Shown here: positions 1-12,137 of the stretch, piece by piece | How positions within the stretch are numbered: the stretch's first letter is position 1 | Layout of the letters: every line of letters starts with the position of its first letter | DNA from: Gigaspora margarita | Taxonomy: Eukaryota; Glomeromycota; Glomeromycetes; Diversisporales; Gigasporaceae | Direction: 5' to 3' | Assembly: GCA_009809945.1 (NCBI GenBank) | Contig: WTPW01000200.1 | Span: 448,503 to 512,502, forward strand | DNA length: 64,000 nucleotides | Translations under genes and position numbers: made by a program | Notes under the pieces: model-generated | Databases searched by the model: none | What the model saw: the letters and a program-made list of their open reading frames with translations, nothing else | Told to the model about the DNA's origin: nothing

Positions 1-45
1 ATATTACAAAGAAGCTACGTTGAAATTGTTTACAGGAACTTTCAT

Positions 46-172
46 CAAAGATATCTCCACGAGTTCTTGACCAAATTTGATGAAATTTTTTTATTTTAAT
101 TCTATGAATCCATAGAATTAAATAAAAAAATTTTTATTAAATTTGATCAAGAACTCATAGAGATAATTTTAA
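46..172. repeat. Foldback (MITE-like) element
   Basis: Two arms of about 55 bp pair almost fully around a short centre near 105-110 (ATTCTATG / CATAGAAT). The outer parts read ATATCTCC.CGAGTTC and GAACTCATAGAGATAA. There is no coding capacity. It has the size and shape of a non-autonomous DNA transposon. Confidence 0.7.
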
Positions 173-718
173 CTACAATTATTATACAAATTACTAACTA
201 ATTCGCAATTGCATTACATAATTATTTGTTTATCGATATCAGATATACAATTACGATCAATGTTCATAATACATATGCAGGATAAGTACCAAGTTGCTAT
301 CAATACTAAAGCCCGATTACATGCTTGCCATTAATGACTTGTTATATTTATATTGATTATTATAGCGCAACTTAACTTGTTACAATGATTTTTGCAAAAT
401 GTGGGTAAATTGCTAAAAATAAAATATAACATGCATAAAATCTTAGTAATTCGACAAAATATTCAATTATGACCCTTTTTAAAATTAACTTCAATTTGCT
501 AAAATTTAAATTTGGACCTTAGATCAAATTTGAATCAATTTGCTAAAAAAAAAATATGACATATATTAGAGATGTCCGGGGTCCTATGCTAACTTAAAGC
601 TGAATTTCTTTAGCAAGCTGTGAATTTTCAAGAAAATATTTACAAGAATCAAGTAATTGAATATTTTTATAGTATTTTGACATTATCAGATATTTAATTA
701 TTATGTTTTAAACCTTAG

Positions 719-1965
719 CAAGGAAACTCATCACAAATTGATGACTCCGAGGATGAGATTATTGATGATAATAGTAAATCATCGAAAGTTAATGAACAAT
801 TATCTGAAATTCAAGTAGAAACTAACAATCAACAGGTATAAATAGTTCTTTCAAAAACTTAATATTTGAATATTCCTGACTTAGCATGAAATTCAAGAAA
901 CAGTCTGATGATTCACTGCCTCTAGAAAAGAATAGTAAACCTTTGCGTGTTAAGAAATCGGTAAGAAATTTTGATTAAGTTTATAAAATTATTCTTCATA
1001 TTTACAAGAAATTTCTTTTTTAAAGAAATCAAAAAAAAGAAAGTGGAAGATCTAAATAAATAGTTCACATAACAAAAAAGAAAGAACACAAATACAGTAC
1101 ACCTTCTTATTCGAAGCTAATTTCGATAGTACATGACCGTTATTTTCAAATTTAGTATAGTTAAAATTAATATATCTTCTATTAATAACTAGAAGATGAA
1201 TCAACGTCATCGGATACAAATGATGTAACCAAAGAAATGCAAATAAGCAGTAAGTTATCGCAAAAATAATTTATTTGAAAGTTTAAAGTTAATGCTTTTA
1301 AATAAATTCCACAGGTATCATTAATAAAATTGAAAAAAATAAAGCACGTCTCTTAAATAATAACTTTGAGATTGTACAAAAAAATAAATTAATAGTGTAT
1401 GGCGATAAACTTTTTTTAAGGAACAGATCAATAGAAGATCTTCTGATCCCAAATTTTAGTCACCTTTTTAATGATATCAATGTTATTAATTTTTCTTTTC
1501 CACCATTACCTTCTTATTTGCTCAATATGGAATCATTGGAGAATTATTTTAAAGAATGGGCTTCACAGTATGGTTAACTTAAGTCTACAAAAACGGAAGT
1601 CGAAGAGAAAATATTAAAATTGTTGTATGAGCTTAGGGACGCATATTTAACATTGCTCGTAATGCTAGCAGAAGAGTATAAATGAGATAAGAATAAGTAT
1701 CCAACTCACAAAACCTTGCGTGGTTTTGTGAAAGGAAAGATCAAATCGATTTTAAGAATTAGTAAAAGGTATGAACAAAGATATTGGGTAGAAACATGGA
1801 GGCTTATTGAATTACTCAATATAACACATTGCTCGGCATCTATTCTTGTAGAATCAGGTCTCACTGCAAGATATTTGATGAGAGAAACAAATTATGACCA
1901 ATTTCTAAAAAGTCTCCTAAATAATGTTGAGGCTAACCACGAAGTCCCAAGTTTGGCGAATCTTT
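719..1965 (+). pseudogene. Decayed multi-exon gene, unrecognised family
   Basis: Several exons with good splice borders can be followed. One at 719-835 is Ser/Asp-rich and ends CAG|GTATAA. Another at about 1192-1250 is also acidic. A last exon runs from about 1316 to 1965. The last exon stays in one frame but is cut by TAA at 1575-1577 and TGA near 1683; the last piece (about 1716-1965) includes YWVETWRLIELLN and ends EVPSLANL. The family is not recognised. The acidic Ser-rich N-terminus followed by a helical C-terminal domain resembles the layout of the PHD-gene relic near 35.5 kb, but no shared motif is proven. The two stops and an unclear second exon (885-960) make it a likely pseudogene. 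Confidence 0.5.
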
Positions 1966-1969
1966 GATA

Positions 1970-2638
1970 TTAAGATTAGTGTTATAATTATATAATATTG
2001 TGACTATGTTTGACTAGATATCTGTAAGCATTAACTTATAATTATTTTTTAATAAAAGTATTAGAAAAAAGAATCTTATTTTTTAATTAATATTTGGAGA
2101 TGAATAGCTCAAAATATTATTTTTTTTTATGGGTGTCATCTAAAATCATGAATGAAAATTGATGGCTATTAAAATATAATTAAAAATTATCATATTAACA
2201 TTTTAATTATAATGATAAATATTTGTAATTGTTAGTTAAAATAAAATTGAATTATTTTAACAATCAAGAATTGTTAAATATAAACATTTATTAAATCTAT
2301 TATAGTCAAGCTTTTATATAATTACGCTCTATTATATATTGTCAATCTTGTCTCAAATGTGATCCAGGATTAATCAAATTTTACATTTTCATTAGTTAAA
2401 GGTAACAGGTGACTATCAGGTAATCTCGTAATGTGTTGGCCTTCGCAGCTTCATGTCAAAATTTATATGAATCTAATAAAAACTCATTTTTCAAAAAATT
2501 GTAAAAATGGTTGACAACACCCCATATGTCATACAGTAATAAATAAGCATATTTCATTTAATATTACTAATATTTTCTGAAAATATTCAAGTGAACTAAT
2601 ATTAGTATTTAGCATTAATAATAGTACCTATTATTATT
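1970..2638. other. AT-rich intergenic, nothing seen
   Basis: No long frame, RNA gene or strong inverted repeat was found between the relic gene and the LINE insertion. Confidence 0.5.
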
Positions 2639-2659
2639 GAAATAGTGATTGGCACCACT

Positions 2660-5025
2660 GCAACCTCCTGGGCTTTAGAACTATATGGCAGGCAAGACTC
2701 GCACAGCAGATAACAAGTCTAATTGTAAGATTAAATAACACAAGAATCGTAGGAACAGTTACGTGGATCAGGCTTAGACAAGCCCAGTTAGACAGCAAAT
2801 GCAAGGAGTGTATAACAATGTGGAGCAATAGCAGAATTAAAGGGAGCGAGTTCAGGTTTAATTTTAATGCCAAGCTGATACAAGAAGCAAAAGCACTTAA
2901 AATAAACGTANAATGTAAGGACATTGAAGAGTNATTAAGGTTAGCAGACGAAACTGCTAAAGAAATACGGTCACTGTTAAATGCGAACGAAAGGAAAAGA
3001 TTCCTGAAGAACCGCAACAACCACTGGATAGTTGTGGAACAACTGATCAGTAAGGACGGAGCACAGCTTTTGACATAGACACAACTGCAGAAACTTAAAG
3101 GCCTTAGTGGTTGCAGGAAAAAGCCCTTTTGGTTCCAAAAAGTAGAGGAGCTACTTATCTAAAACAGGGCGACAAGAGAACTAAAGCCATGCTATATATT
3201 GGAACATGGAAATAACTGGGCCACCCAACCTACTCTACTGCCTATCTTGAACGACAAAAGGAAATTGGAATGGATTGTGTTCGGTAATGATGGAGGAGAA
3301 ATAGAGATAGGCAGAATTAAGGAAAAATTAAAAAAAGAAGTCCTAGAAGTTGAGCATTGGGTTAGAGACAATGAAAATAATGAACTTTTAATTCAGTGCT
3401 CAGGGTGTCAACTAGACAAAGCAGCTCCTGAAGGGTTATGTCTCTTCAAGAAGAAATTTCGTGAAAACAAAAGGGCTTTGAAAAAAGGAACAATTAAAAA
3501 GAAAGAAACAAGCAAAGCCTTTTGTGAAATTCCAATTAATGCTCTTCATACATCTAACAGATCGCAAGAACTTGGTTTGATAGACATGGCCAAGGACGTA
3601 AAAGTAATTATCGAAACAGTAACAGGAGCAATAATTGACAAGTTCATTTCAGAGCAAGAGCGCAGAAATGAGTTTAAAAAAATTGCACGCAATATAGCAA
3701 GAAGTCAAAAATTAGGCATATACACGGACGGCTCTCTAGAAGTGTTAGAAAATAGTATCCAGCCACGAAAAATGGGAATAGGCTAGATCATTCTTGATGA
3801 ACAGGACCAAGCTAACTCTCGAATTTTAGCACAATTCGCTGGAGCTTTACAGGATTGGCCATCCTCAACCAGAGCAGAATTAGCTGCAATAGGGGCAGCA
3901 CTTCTAGTAACGCCACAAAAATGTAAACTTAGCATTTATACTGATAGTGCTAATGCTATCAGTATAATTAAAAAGATAAGATTTGATCAGAAAAAGTCAA
4001 AAATATCGAAGCTTAAAAACGGAAGTATTTTAGCAATGATTATAGATCTCATCGAATACAAGGAGTTAGATGTCAAGTTTGTTAAGGTAAAAGGTCATAA
4101 TGGAGTATACTTTAACGAACAGGCAGACAAACTAGCTAAAGAAGGTTGTAGGGGGGAAAAGTTTGTTTATTGGAACGTAGATTGGTCAAGGATGTTAAAA
4201 GTGGTACCAAGATGGAAAAGGCATATAATAGATGTCCCTATTAGAGGGTTAGTAGATAGTATTACAAACATGTATTATAGTCTAGAATGGTTACAAACAA
4301 GTAGTATAGATGAATTAGTGAACAAAAATAATGGAGATGTTGTAATTGATTGGAAGGAAATTTGGCGGAATATCAGGGAAAATGCAGGAACAAAATGTAG
4401 AAGTATGGAAAATAGTAGAAAATAGGTTTTCGATATGAAGTGTCTGAACAATTTATTGCCAACTTTAAGCATTCTACACCGAAGAAACCCGGCGCTGTAT
4501 CCAAGTGCCACCTGCATAGCATGTAAACGTGAAATAGAAGACTTGGACCATTTAGCAAGTTGCGAAATCTACGAAAGTTTCTGGAAGAAAATCGAGCTCG
4601 AATCCGCAAAAGCAGCCTTAAATGAACCAAGCACATCGGGTAGAAATCGAAAAGGCAAAAACTGAGAAGAAGATCTATCAGCCGATATTACGAGCATAGA
4701 AGCAACACTAATTGGTCCCACAAGGCCAATCAGTTTAGAAAACTGCATAAACTGTATAAGAGGAGTGTTCTTTACCTCTAACGATTTAAGCAAAGAAGAG
4801 GTAACTACTCAGAAAAAGTACTTACATGAGCTCAGAAGAGTGTTCAAAAGAGATATCTGGCCCTTCAGGTGCGAGATCGTTAATGACTGGGAAAAGGATC
4901 ATGACATTACGGCCAGGAAAAAAAGAGAAAAATCCTCAAGAAGCAAAACCAAGAAGAAGGAGCCAGGCAAAAAGTCTGCTGAGCGAGTAACTATAGAACA
5001 CATAGCAGAAAAGAACATAGTATAG
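2660..5025 (+). pseudogene. LINE ORF2 3' part: RNase HI domain and CCHC tail
   Basis: One single frame runs the full length, interrupted only by stop codons (TAG 3076, TAA about 3160, TAG 3784, TAG 4423, TGA about 4663). The RNase HI core is visible with its acidic residues: the D of GIYTDGSLE (about 3715), the E of STRAELAAIGAALL (about 3870), the D of IYTDSANAI (about 3940), and GHNGVYFNEQADKLAKEG (about 4095-4150), which carries the conserved His and the last Asp. After it comes CIACKREIEDLDHLASCE, a C-x2-C..H..C zinc motif typical of LINE C-termini, then a Lys-rich tail. The RNase H would remove RNA from the cDNA hybrid during target-primed reverse transcription. The RT and endonuclease are absent through truncation. 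Several stops sit where Trp is expected (TGG to TAG/TGA). Confidence 0.85.
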
Positions 5026-5362
5026 TCTAGGGTAGAGGAACAGATAACAAATTTGATCCAAACTAATGTGAAACCTAGGTGGTCTGGTCTCTACAGACCA
5101 CTAATTAAACGAACATAAACGCAATCTTGACAAGGCTAGCAACCACCGTCCACTGACCCAAGGGAGTACCTTTAGCAAGTTGAAGTCCTAAGGATAGGAA
5201 AAAGGTTGCTGCGGTAGATCGCATCTGGGCACTTCAAAGCAGCCAAGTGAGTCTTTATTGTAGAAAAAGAAGGGTTTAAGGCAATAGTTGAAAACCTTTG
5301 TATTAGATTATACATATTCTTTAGTCAATAAAGGCAGGATTGCCAAAAAAAAAAAAAAAAAA
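2660..5362 (+). mobile_element. 5'-truncated non-LTR retrotransposon (RNase H LINE) with poly(A) and TSD
   Basis: The insert ends in a run of 18 A (5345-5362). It is flanked by imperfect direct repeats of about 20 bp at 2639-2659 (GAAATAGTGATTGG...) and 5363-5382 (GAAATAGTAATTGG...). An open frame already runs at the left junction, so the copy is truncated at its 5' end and keeps only the part downstream of the reverse transcriptase. The 3' UTR is about 5028-5344. TSD mismatches and several nonsense codons mark it as old. Two N bases (2911, 2933) lie inside. Confidence 0.88.
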
Positions 5363-5661
5363 GAAATAGTAATTGGAACACTAATATTCGAAATATTTAT
5401 TTTTAATACATAGATACTGATCTTGAATATTATACACAAAATAAGTAAAGTTTATCAGGTAGATTAATATGTAATAGTTATCAGTTGAGTCTTTAGCAGA
5501 TGAATTTTGAAGCTAGAGTTTTATTATTTAATATCCAAAAGAAAGAATAAGTTCTAAGCTTCTTTTGCATATTGAATCATCAAAATTCATCGAGGTATGG
5601 ATTTTTAAAATGGCAATCTGCCTGATTTCTATTGACGGCAACCAAAATAATACTGTACAAT

Positions 5662-5870
5662 GTGAATTACCATATTGGTCAAATAAATTATAAATTTTTC
5701 TATTGGTCAGATTGATGAAAATCAAAACAACGTAAATTACCATATTGGTCAAATAAATTATAAATTTTTCTATTGGTCAGATTGATGAAAATCAAAACAA
5801 TATAAATTATAAATTTTTCTATTGGTCAGATTAATGAAAATCAAAACAATGTAAATTACCATAAATTAGT
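5662..5870. repeat. Tandem repeat, about 70-bp unit, 2.7 copies
   Basis: Units start near 5662, 5732 and 5802. The first two are almost identical; the third lacks about 18 bp internally. The core words are CATATTGGTC and TTCTATTGGTCAG. An inverted single copy lies at 53451-53525. Confidence 0.85.
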
Positions 5871-5879
5871 TATTTAACG

Positions 5880-6240
5880 CAATCAGAAGTATTTTTTAAG
5901 TGTACTCAATAAAATAAGAAATTTGTTACATTAACCAATAAGTCACATGACTTCGCAAACCTAGGGGACCACAAAATCATATGATCATGTTAGCATTAAA
6001 TTAAGTTTGCATATTAGCTTTTAATCATTGTATTAGTGATAATAAGTAAAATAATATATATAAAAAAATATTAAATGCTAGGAAACATCATATTTAATGA
6101 ATGTTTTTTTAATATATATCGGTTGTGCCAAATATTTAAATATTCTATAATTTCACTATTTAGCAGATTAGTCACATGCCTTATTTTAGCATTCACTAGT
6201 ACTGAAATATACATGTGACATATATGTTTACTATTAGTGT
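5880..6240. other. AT-rich intergenic, nothing seen
   Basis: No gene or clear repeat structure was found. Confidence 0.4.
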
Positions 6241-6384
6241 TGTAGCTCTCTCACAAAAAAATTTCCCCCCTCGTGATTTTTATCCAATTGGGATGTTAAG
6301 GTTAGGGGTTAGGGTTATGTTAGATTAGACTAAGTCATGTTAGAGGGGAAATTCATTAATTAATGTTTTTGTGGGAGATCTACA
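6241..6384. repeat. MITE-like element with telomere-like words
   Basis: The ends TGTAGCTCTCTCACAAAAA and TTTTTGTGGGAGATCTACA are inverted repeats, with C-rich and G-rich inner parts. The interior carries GGTTAGGGGTTAGGGTTA. Confidence 0.6.
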
Positions 6385-6419
6385 GGCGTTGTTTACCATA
6401 TAGCTATTATAGTTACGAT

Positions 6420-6596
6420 TAGTGATGTACCATTTATATGATACCTGAAAAATTTTAGCGTATAGTACATACAGTACGTACTATACATATAGTTCTTTTT
6501 CTAGCATCTGATTAGCTGGAACAAGTGATCAGCAAAAATTTTAGTGTACAGTACGTATCATACTATACGTATTGTACTGTATGCGGCACATCATTA
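6420..6596. mobile_element. hAT-type MITE with iterated TACAGTACGTACTATAC words
   Basis: The termini are TAGTGATGTACC and GGCACATCATTA (inverted). The flanking 8-mers GTTACGAT (6412-6419) and GTTATGAT (6597-6604) differ at one base, matching the 8-bp TSD of hAT transposons. The interior repeats variants of CAGTACGTACTATAC. A shorter relative lies at 15810-15885. Confidence 0.75.
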
Positions 6597-6599
6597 GTT

Positions 6600-7030
6600 A
6601 TGATATAACTAATGATCAATCATTAAATTCAATTTATATTTTCTTTAGACAACTGATTGAAATTCTGAATTCAAAGTTTAATATAAAATGTTAGATCCTC
6701 TATTTATTTAGATGTATCCAATTGATTTAATTTATCCAAATTTTTTATAGCAAACCTATAACAATGATTTCTGGTCCTACTTTAGATGACATATATTTTT
6801 TGGTAACTTATAGTAATTTTATAATCCTGTCTCTAGTTTACAAAATTTTAGTAGAGTTAATTATAACTATGGTTGATATAATTTTGGTAGAATTAATTTA
6901 TACTCCTGGTAACATAATTTTGATAGAACTAATTCATTTTAATTCTAGTAAATTAAATTCTAGTAATTCTGGCAAAAATAGTTCTGGTAAACCATAACCT
7001 TGGTAAACATAACTCTGGATAATGTATAAA
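6600..7030. other. No gene; weak direct repeats
   Basis: A 77-codon frame at 6764-6997 is made of degenerate AATTCTAGTAAATT / TTCTGGTAAACC words and looks non-coding. Confidence 0.4.
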
Positions 7031-7165
7031 AGTTACGTTTTTGATATAATATATTTAATAAAATCAAAAGAGTAACTTCAAACTTTTGATGCACATGACA
7101 AAGTTTGAAGTTATCTCTTTTAATTTTAAAAAAGGTATAATATCAAAAATGTAAGATAATCGATA
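7030..7165. repeat. Foldback element
   Basis: AAAAGAGTAACTTCAAAC pairs with GTTTGAAGTTATCTCTTTT around a loop near 7092-7108. The outer TTTTTGATATAATA pairs with TATAATATCAAAAA. Confidence 0.6.
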
Positions 7166-7427
7166 TCAAAAATGTTGATCCCCTTAATGTTAATATAGAA
7201 CACCTTATGAATTATCAAGATAGCCACTTCACAATATTTAATATCTATGATGAATAATCTTTATATAATATGGTTTGTTTTCAATTATAGTCATCCCTCT
7301 ATATAGTTATCTCTCATATAATCACTCCATATGTAATCACATTTATATGTAGACCAAACTATAATTATTTTACACTCCTTTATAAGCATATTTTGAAAAA
7401 AATTTACTATGTACCATGTTTAGTGAA

Positions 7428-7770
7428 GGGACTAACAATACAAAAAATAGGTGATACTTAATTATCGCATTCAAAATTTAAGAAAATTTTTTTCAATGGA
7501 TCACAGGGCATGCCATTTTATATAATATTAAAAAAATTTGAAAAGATTACATCACATAGTTTTTTAACTAAGGATTTTAAAGGTATATTGTAGAAAAGAA
7601 TTATTACAGATATAATTTTGATTACAATATCTCTAATTATATATCTAAAACAATTTAGTTTATTCAAAGAATCTACTTTAAAATTTTTACTTACCCATTA
7701 TTATTTAGCTGAATAGAATTTAAAATTTAGTTTTTAAAGAGATTATTTTTAAGAAAATTAGATTGTATTG
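7428..7770. repeat. Dispersed duplicated segment, copy 1
   Basis: Collinear with 26494-27250: both hold GGGACTAACAATAC.AAAAA, ATATTGTAGAAAAGAA, then GAATCTACTTTAAAAT and TTTTTACTTACCCAT. The stretch TTACTTACCCAT reads on the minus strand as a possible splice donor, so this may be an old gene edge. No protein was recognised. Confidence 0.65.
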
Positions 7771-8005
7771 TTAATATTTGTATTATCTCACAAATACTCA
7801 GAGGTATCAGTTTTAAAAAGTTAATAGATTAAGAACTAGATACTCAAAGTTCTATTGTCAATAAAGCAGCATAAATTATTATGATTTAACTTATATTTTT
7901 TTTTAACATTTCTATTATTTATATTTCTATTAACAATAGTTTTATGTATTTTTTTAAAAAAATTTTTGCAGCCAAAATTCAGCAAATCGAATCTAGGCAG
8001 CATTA

Positions 8006-8205
8006 TTAGAGTGATTCAAATTTAATGTTCAGGGTTACTGATTTCGAATTAATTAGTAATGGAATTATTTTGAAATTAGTAGACTTATAAACTTTGTTTA
8101 TTTTGATTTGTAAATTTAAAGTTATTCATTTTATCTCTGAATAACATAAATTTCAAACCAAGAATAGGACTTTTTAAACCTAATCTTGAATCATTCTAAT
8201 ACATA
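8006..8205. repeat. MITE-like element
   Basis: ATTAGAGTGATTCAA at the left pairs with TTGAATCATTCTAAT at the right; the interior is AT-rich and non-coding. Confidence 0.5.
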
Positions 8206-8559
8206 TGATTTTTTTGAAAAGATTAGAAAATAGATCTATAACATAATAAAAGAGAGTATAAAATATAATGATAAATATGATTAAAAAAATGTAGGAGTAG
8301 ACTGCAAGTGTACTAAGGTTAATTTTAACCTCTAACATTATGTTTTGTGTGTAGATTAAGAGAAACTTATATTTATAGTATTCACTGTACACATTGTTTT
8401 TTAAATATAAAATAGATATACATGAGGTCTAGGGGCATTAGGAGTGTTCAAAAGACTAATCAGTAGAAAAATAATACAAATTAATATATATATGCTTTCA
8501 AAAATCCGAGCACATGTAATTAGTCAATTAAATACCCTATATGGACATGCATCCCTTGT

Positions 8560-8665
8560 GCTCCAATCTTAATTGAGATCAATTTTGGCTATTAATCGAT
8601 TAGCTAACTAATTGATTAAATGATTTTATCAATTAGTTGACAGTTAGATTAAATATTTTATGAAC
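8560..8665. repeat. Iterated AATCGATTAGTT-type words
   Basis: Variants of TTAATCGATTAGCTAACTAA and AATTAGTTGACAGTTAGATT run in both orientations. The same word family builds the element around the LINE at 16860-16938 and 24934-25040. Confidence 0.5.
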
Positions 8666-8784
8666 TTGAATATCTTATTCAAACACAGTGATTAAAAATT
8701 CCCCATATCAACCAACAAACAAATGAGGCATTGTAAAATTTCTCCATTCTACACAAAAAAAGGTTGTCTTTTATTTATCATAAC

Positions 8785-9064
8785 TAGTGTTGTTATGGGA
8801 CAGCTTTGGACAATGATTTGGACAATTTTGGACAATTTTGGACAATTAAATAAAGTAAAATTACTTAAAATTTTATTAAGATAACCTGTTTTAATTTTAA
8901 CTGGAATGTGTTCAGCACCTAAAAAAATATATAGTTATATATTTTTTAGATAAATTTATGAATTATTAAAGCCTGGACAAGCTTTGGACAATCTTGGACG
9001 TTTGGACAATTTTGGACGTGGACAAGCCAAAAAAGGCTGTGAACAGCCAAAATGTACAACACTG
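8785..9064. mobile_element. hAT-type MITE with iterated TTTGGACAAT words
   Basis: The ends TAGTGTTGT and ACAACACTG are inverted. The flanks ATCATAAC (8777-8784) and ACCATAAC (9065-9072) match in 7 of 8 bases. Both halves are tiled with TTTGGACAA(T) variants, with an AT-rich spacer between. Confidence 0.72.
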
Positions 9065-9069
9065 ACCAT

Positions 9070-10430
9070 AACTAATCATGATCAGAACTCATCCTAATTA
9101 ATCGATGAATTTGAAACATAGAACTAGATTGGTCTTTGAGGTTTTAAAATAATCCAAACTGCCCTTCAAATTTGGTTTATATAATTAATTTAAACAAGTT
9201 CAAACTTGATCGTGCTATTTATATTTAACATAAAGAGGGAAATTTTTAGGAAAAAAAATAGATATCATTTCTTGCATAAGAGTTATACCCAAACTGATCA
9301 AAACTAATCTATCAAGTCGTTTCTGCTATGAAAAAGTCTTTTTAAAGCCTTTAAAAAATTGTCCCAGTTTTTTCAATATTTAAAGCTGTAAGTCCTACCA
9401 AAATTACAAATCCAAACCATAATCAAAATTGTTCCAATTCTTAGTCATTCCTAAATTTGACAGAAAAGAAAATTTAAATATAACTATACCTTAACATCGA
9501 ACCTTTTGCCGCATACGATAAAAGTACGAAGTTCATTGATAACATCACTCTTCAAATTTAGTGACAACTAGTAATAATAAAAAAAAATTAGTCACATTTA
9601 CTAGAATTAACGTTAAAATACTAATTTAATTAGTATAACAATGGCCACATTAAAGCAGTGGACTTAAAAATTAAAATTAAATGTTTATACCCCATAATCT
9701 ATTGAAAAAACTATTATTATTCTTCATAAATTATTAATGCGAAATTAAAATCATCTATTCTTTACCTTGTTGGTTTCATCACAAATTGAAAGTATAAATA
9801 GTATATTCACAGTTGTATAATATGAATAATACAAATAACTTACAAAGTCAAATTTTAAGTAATTAAATAGGCTCAATAAATAGCATATAAGCATATAAGA
9901 CATCTAAAGCTATTCATTTTAAATTATTCTGATTTCTTCAAAAAAAAAAAAATAATAATAATCTCAGAATTTGAGAAACATAATTTGGTAGTTAATAAGA
10001 TAAATTAATTCAAAACATATTTAAAAAATTTAAGTTGCAATACTTTTAAACAATATATAAGGCATCAAAAATATCATATTTGATCACATTATAAATATCT
10101 TGAGAAAAATAAAAAGACAGTAGAAGTAAATTGAAGTAATTCTTGTATCTCACTAAAGATCCTGTTGAAGAATTAACTTATTTAATGAAATGAGCAGATT
10201 AAAGGGTTTTTTAATCTAGAATTCAAATTGGAGTTATTGTATTCTGCAGCACCGGACCTGCTGATAAAATGTAAGCTATGATGTCTTTTCTGCTGATTTT
10301 TTCTTTAATCTCTAATTTTAATAACAATATTCAGTTATCAAGAGATTCTCAGATGTTTATACAAAGTAAATCTAATTAGATCAATTTTTTAGATCCCTAA
10401 CAGTATTATTAGTGGCATATTTACGTTTAA
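9070..10430. other. AT-rich intergenic, nothing seen
   Basis: No supported gene or strong repeat was found. Confidence 0.4.
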
Positions 10431-10695
10431 GTTCTTGATCATGTTTATTTTTGACGTTTGGAGGTTCCTTTCATAATTTTCGATTTCTTTTCATGTTTAT
10501 CTTTGTTGTTGGTAAAATTTTTTTTCTTGTGTTTAACATCACGATCCTTCATTTTATTTCTAAGTTCTTCTATTTCAGAATTTTTGAATCAATGGTTTCT
10601 TTTTAAATTGACTTTATGTTGATAAATCATTCCACGAAATTTAATCTTTCTATATTAGTTGGTTCAATTTCTAATGTTTTATTTAAATCTGTGAG
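10430..10695 (-). pseudogene. Coding relic with a TPR-like fragment
   Basis: Reading down from 10695 the frame gives LTDLNKTLEIEPTNIERLNF. This matches the second helix of a tetratricopeptide repeat and its linker (DLNK.LEIEP.N). Further along, a Lys-rich coiled stretch (IEELRNKMKDRDVKHKK) appears in a different frame, followed by a stop. Both pieces are short and broken. A protein-interaction TPR gene that has decayed is the simplest reading. Chance similarity cannot be excluded for the Lys-rich part. Confidence 0.35.
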
Positions 10696-10699
10696 TATG

Positions 10700-12040
10700 A
10701 ACAATTATTAATCACAAAATTCATAACATTGATATAAAACTGTACACTAGTTTAAAGTAAATCTTTATATAGTTTTTCCACTGAGATTTTCTATTTCAAG
10801 TAAATTTTGAAATATACACTTTTTTATTTAAGTAATTAATAAATTTCATACATTTTGTCTTTGAGCAATATTAAATATATTTTCAATTTATTTATATTGT
10901 ATTGTTTATATTACCGGAAATATCTCAATTAATTTATAAAAGATTTAAAATCAAAAATTTATTGTATTGTTATTTATTTTTAAAATAGTCCATTTATTCT
11001 TTATTTCGAAATGAAAATTGATTAAATTGATAATTAAAAATTTATAGTCATTAAATTTGATGTTAAAATTTATTCATTGTTGCTAAAAATGTAAAACTAC
11101 TTTGTAACATCCCAATATGGATGTCTGACAAATTTAATCTTTGTTAAAGATCATTTGGATATCCTGGACATCTGACAGATCTGATTCGATAGGAATCAAA
11201 CTGCTGAAGATTTTCCTAAGAATGAATATATAAAGTAAATATCTGGCAGTATAAAAACATAAATAAATAATACTATAGTATAAATTTTAAAGTTCGTTCA
11301 ATAAATAGCATAAAGGGTTTAACATCATTATCTATATAATTAAAATAAAATTTCTATGATATTAAATAAATTAAAACTTTTAGAAAATGCTACATATAAA
11401 AAAATATCAACTTGTCTAAAAATTGCCGGCTCAGTTATTTTTTTATTATCAACCTTAGGAGTAAATTTAACACTTTTAGTTTTGAACAAGATTTGATTGG
11501 TTAAATTTTGAACAATAACTTTAAATTTCGCATTTAACCATATTTAGTTAGTTATTCTCAAATAGTTCGATTGTTATATTAAATAGTAAACAAAAAAAAA
11601 AATTCTTTCTTACATATCTAACCTTAAAAGAACAAATAAAATTTTTTTTAATAACGAGATAATTTTGAAATGTTTATTTCGAATAGGGAGTGATTAATAT
11701 TTAATAGCTAAGTAAAATATTTTATAAATTTAAATTTTACGTAAAAATGAGTTCTAATACAACTTTTGTTATTAACAAAAAATGTTAAACCTGCCAATAA
11801 AGGTAGACAGTTTAAATTTGCTATTATTAAAGAATTATTAAAAAGGGAAATAAAATGCGTATATTCAGGGTGAGTACTTTTCATTGAGTTATTTGTAGAG
11901 TAGTCGTGTATCTGAAGTTATGCTATCACACCTGTATAAATCATCTGGGAATTGAAAGCACATCATGGCCAGCTGTTTCAGCAGTTGAACATTTTTCCTA
12001 GTTTCAGGTGTTCTGGAAAAGACACATGCTCTGCTAGAAT
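10700..12040. other. AT-rich intergenic, nothing seen
   Basis: No gene was supported. A diffuse GGATGTCTGACA / GGACATCTGACAG direct repeat occurs near 11115-11185. Confidence 0.4.
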
Positions 12041-12137
12041 TCATGGTGAATAGGATACACAATATAAGTCTGATAATCTCTTATGTTTGTGATGATAATA
12101 ATGCATATACTCATTATTTTTATATTTTATATTTTAG

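Noticed and set aside
6296..6325. Telomere-like TTAGGGG/TTAGGGT words
   Set aside because: Only two to three degenerate units occur inside a MITE; they are not a telomeric tract.
6764..6997. 77-codon Ile/Leu-rich frame
   Set aside because: It is made of degenerate repeats of AATTTTAGTAGAATTA type; no splice context or family was found.
12043..12137. Upstream part of the frame preceding the GVDIY exon
   Set aside because: A TTTTAG acceptor at 12132-12137 and the loss of similarity suggest this part is intron, not protein.
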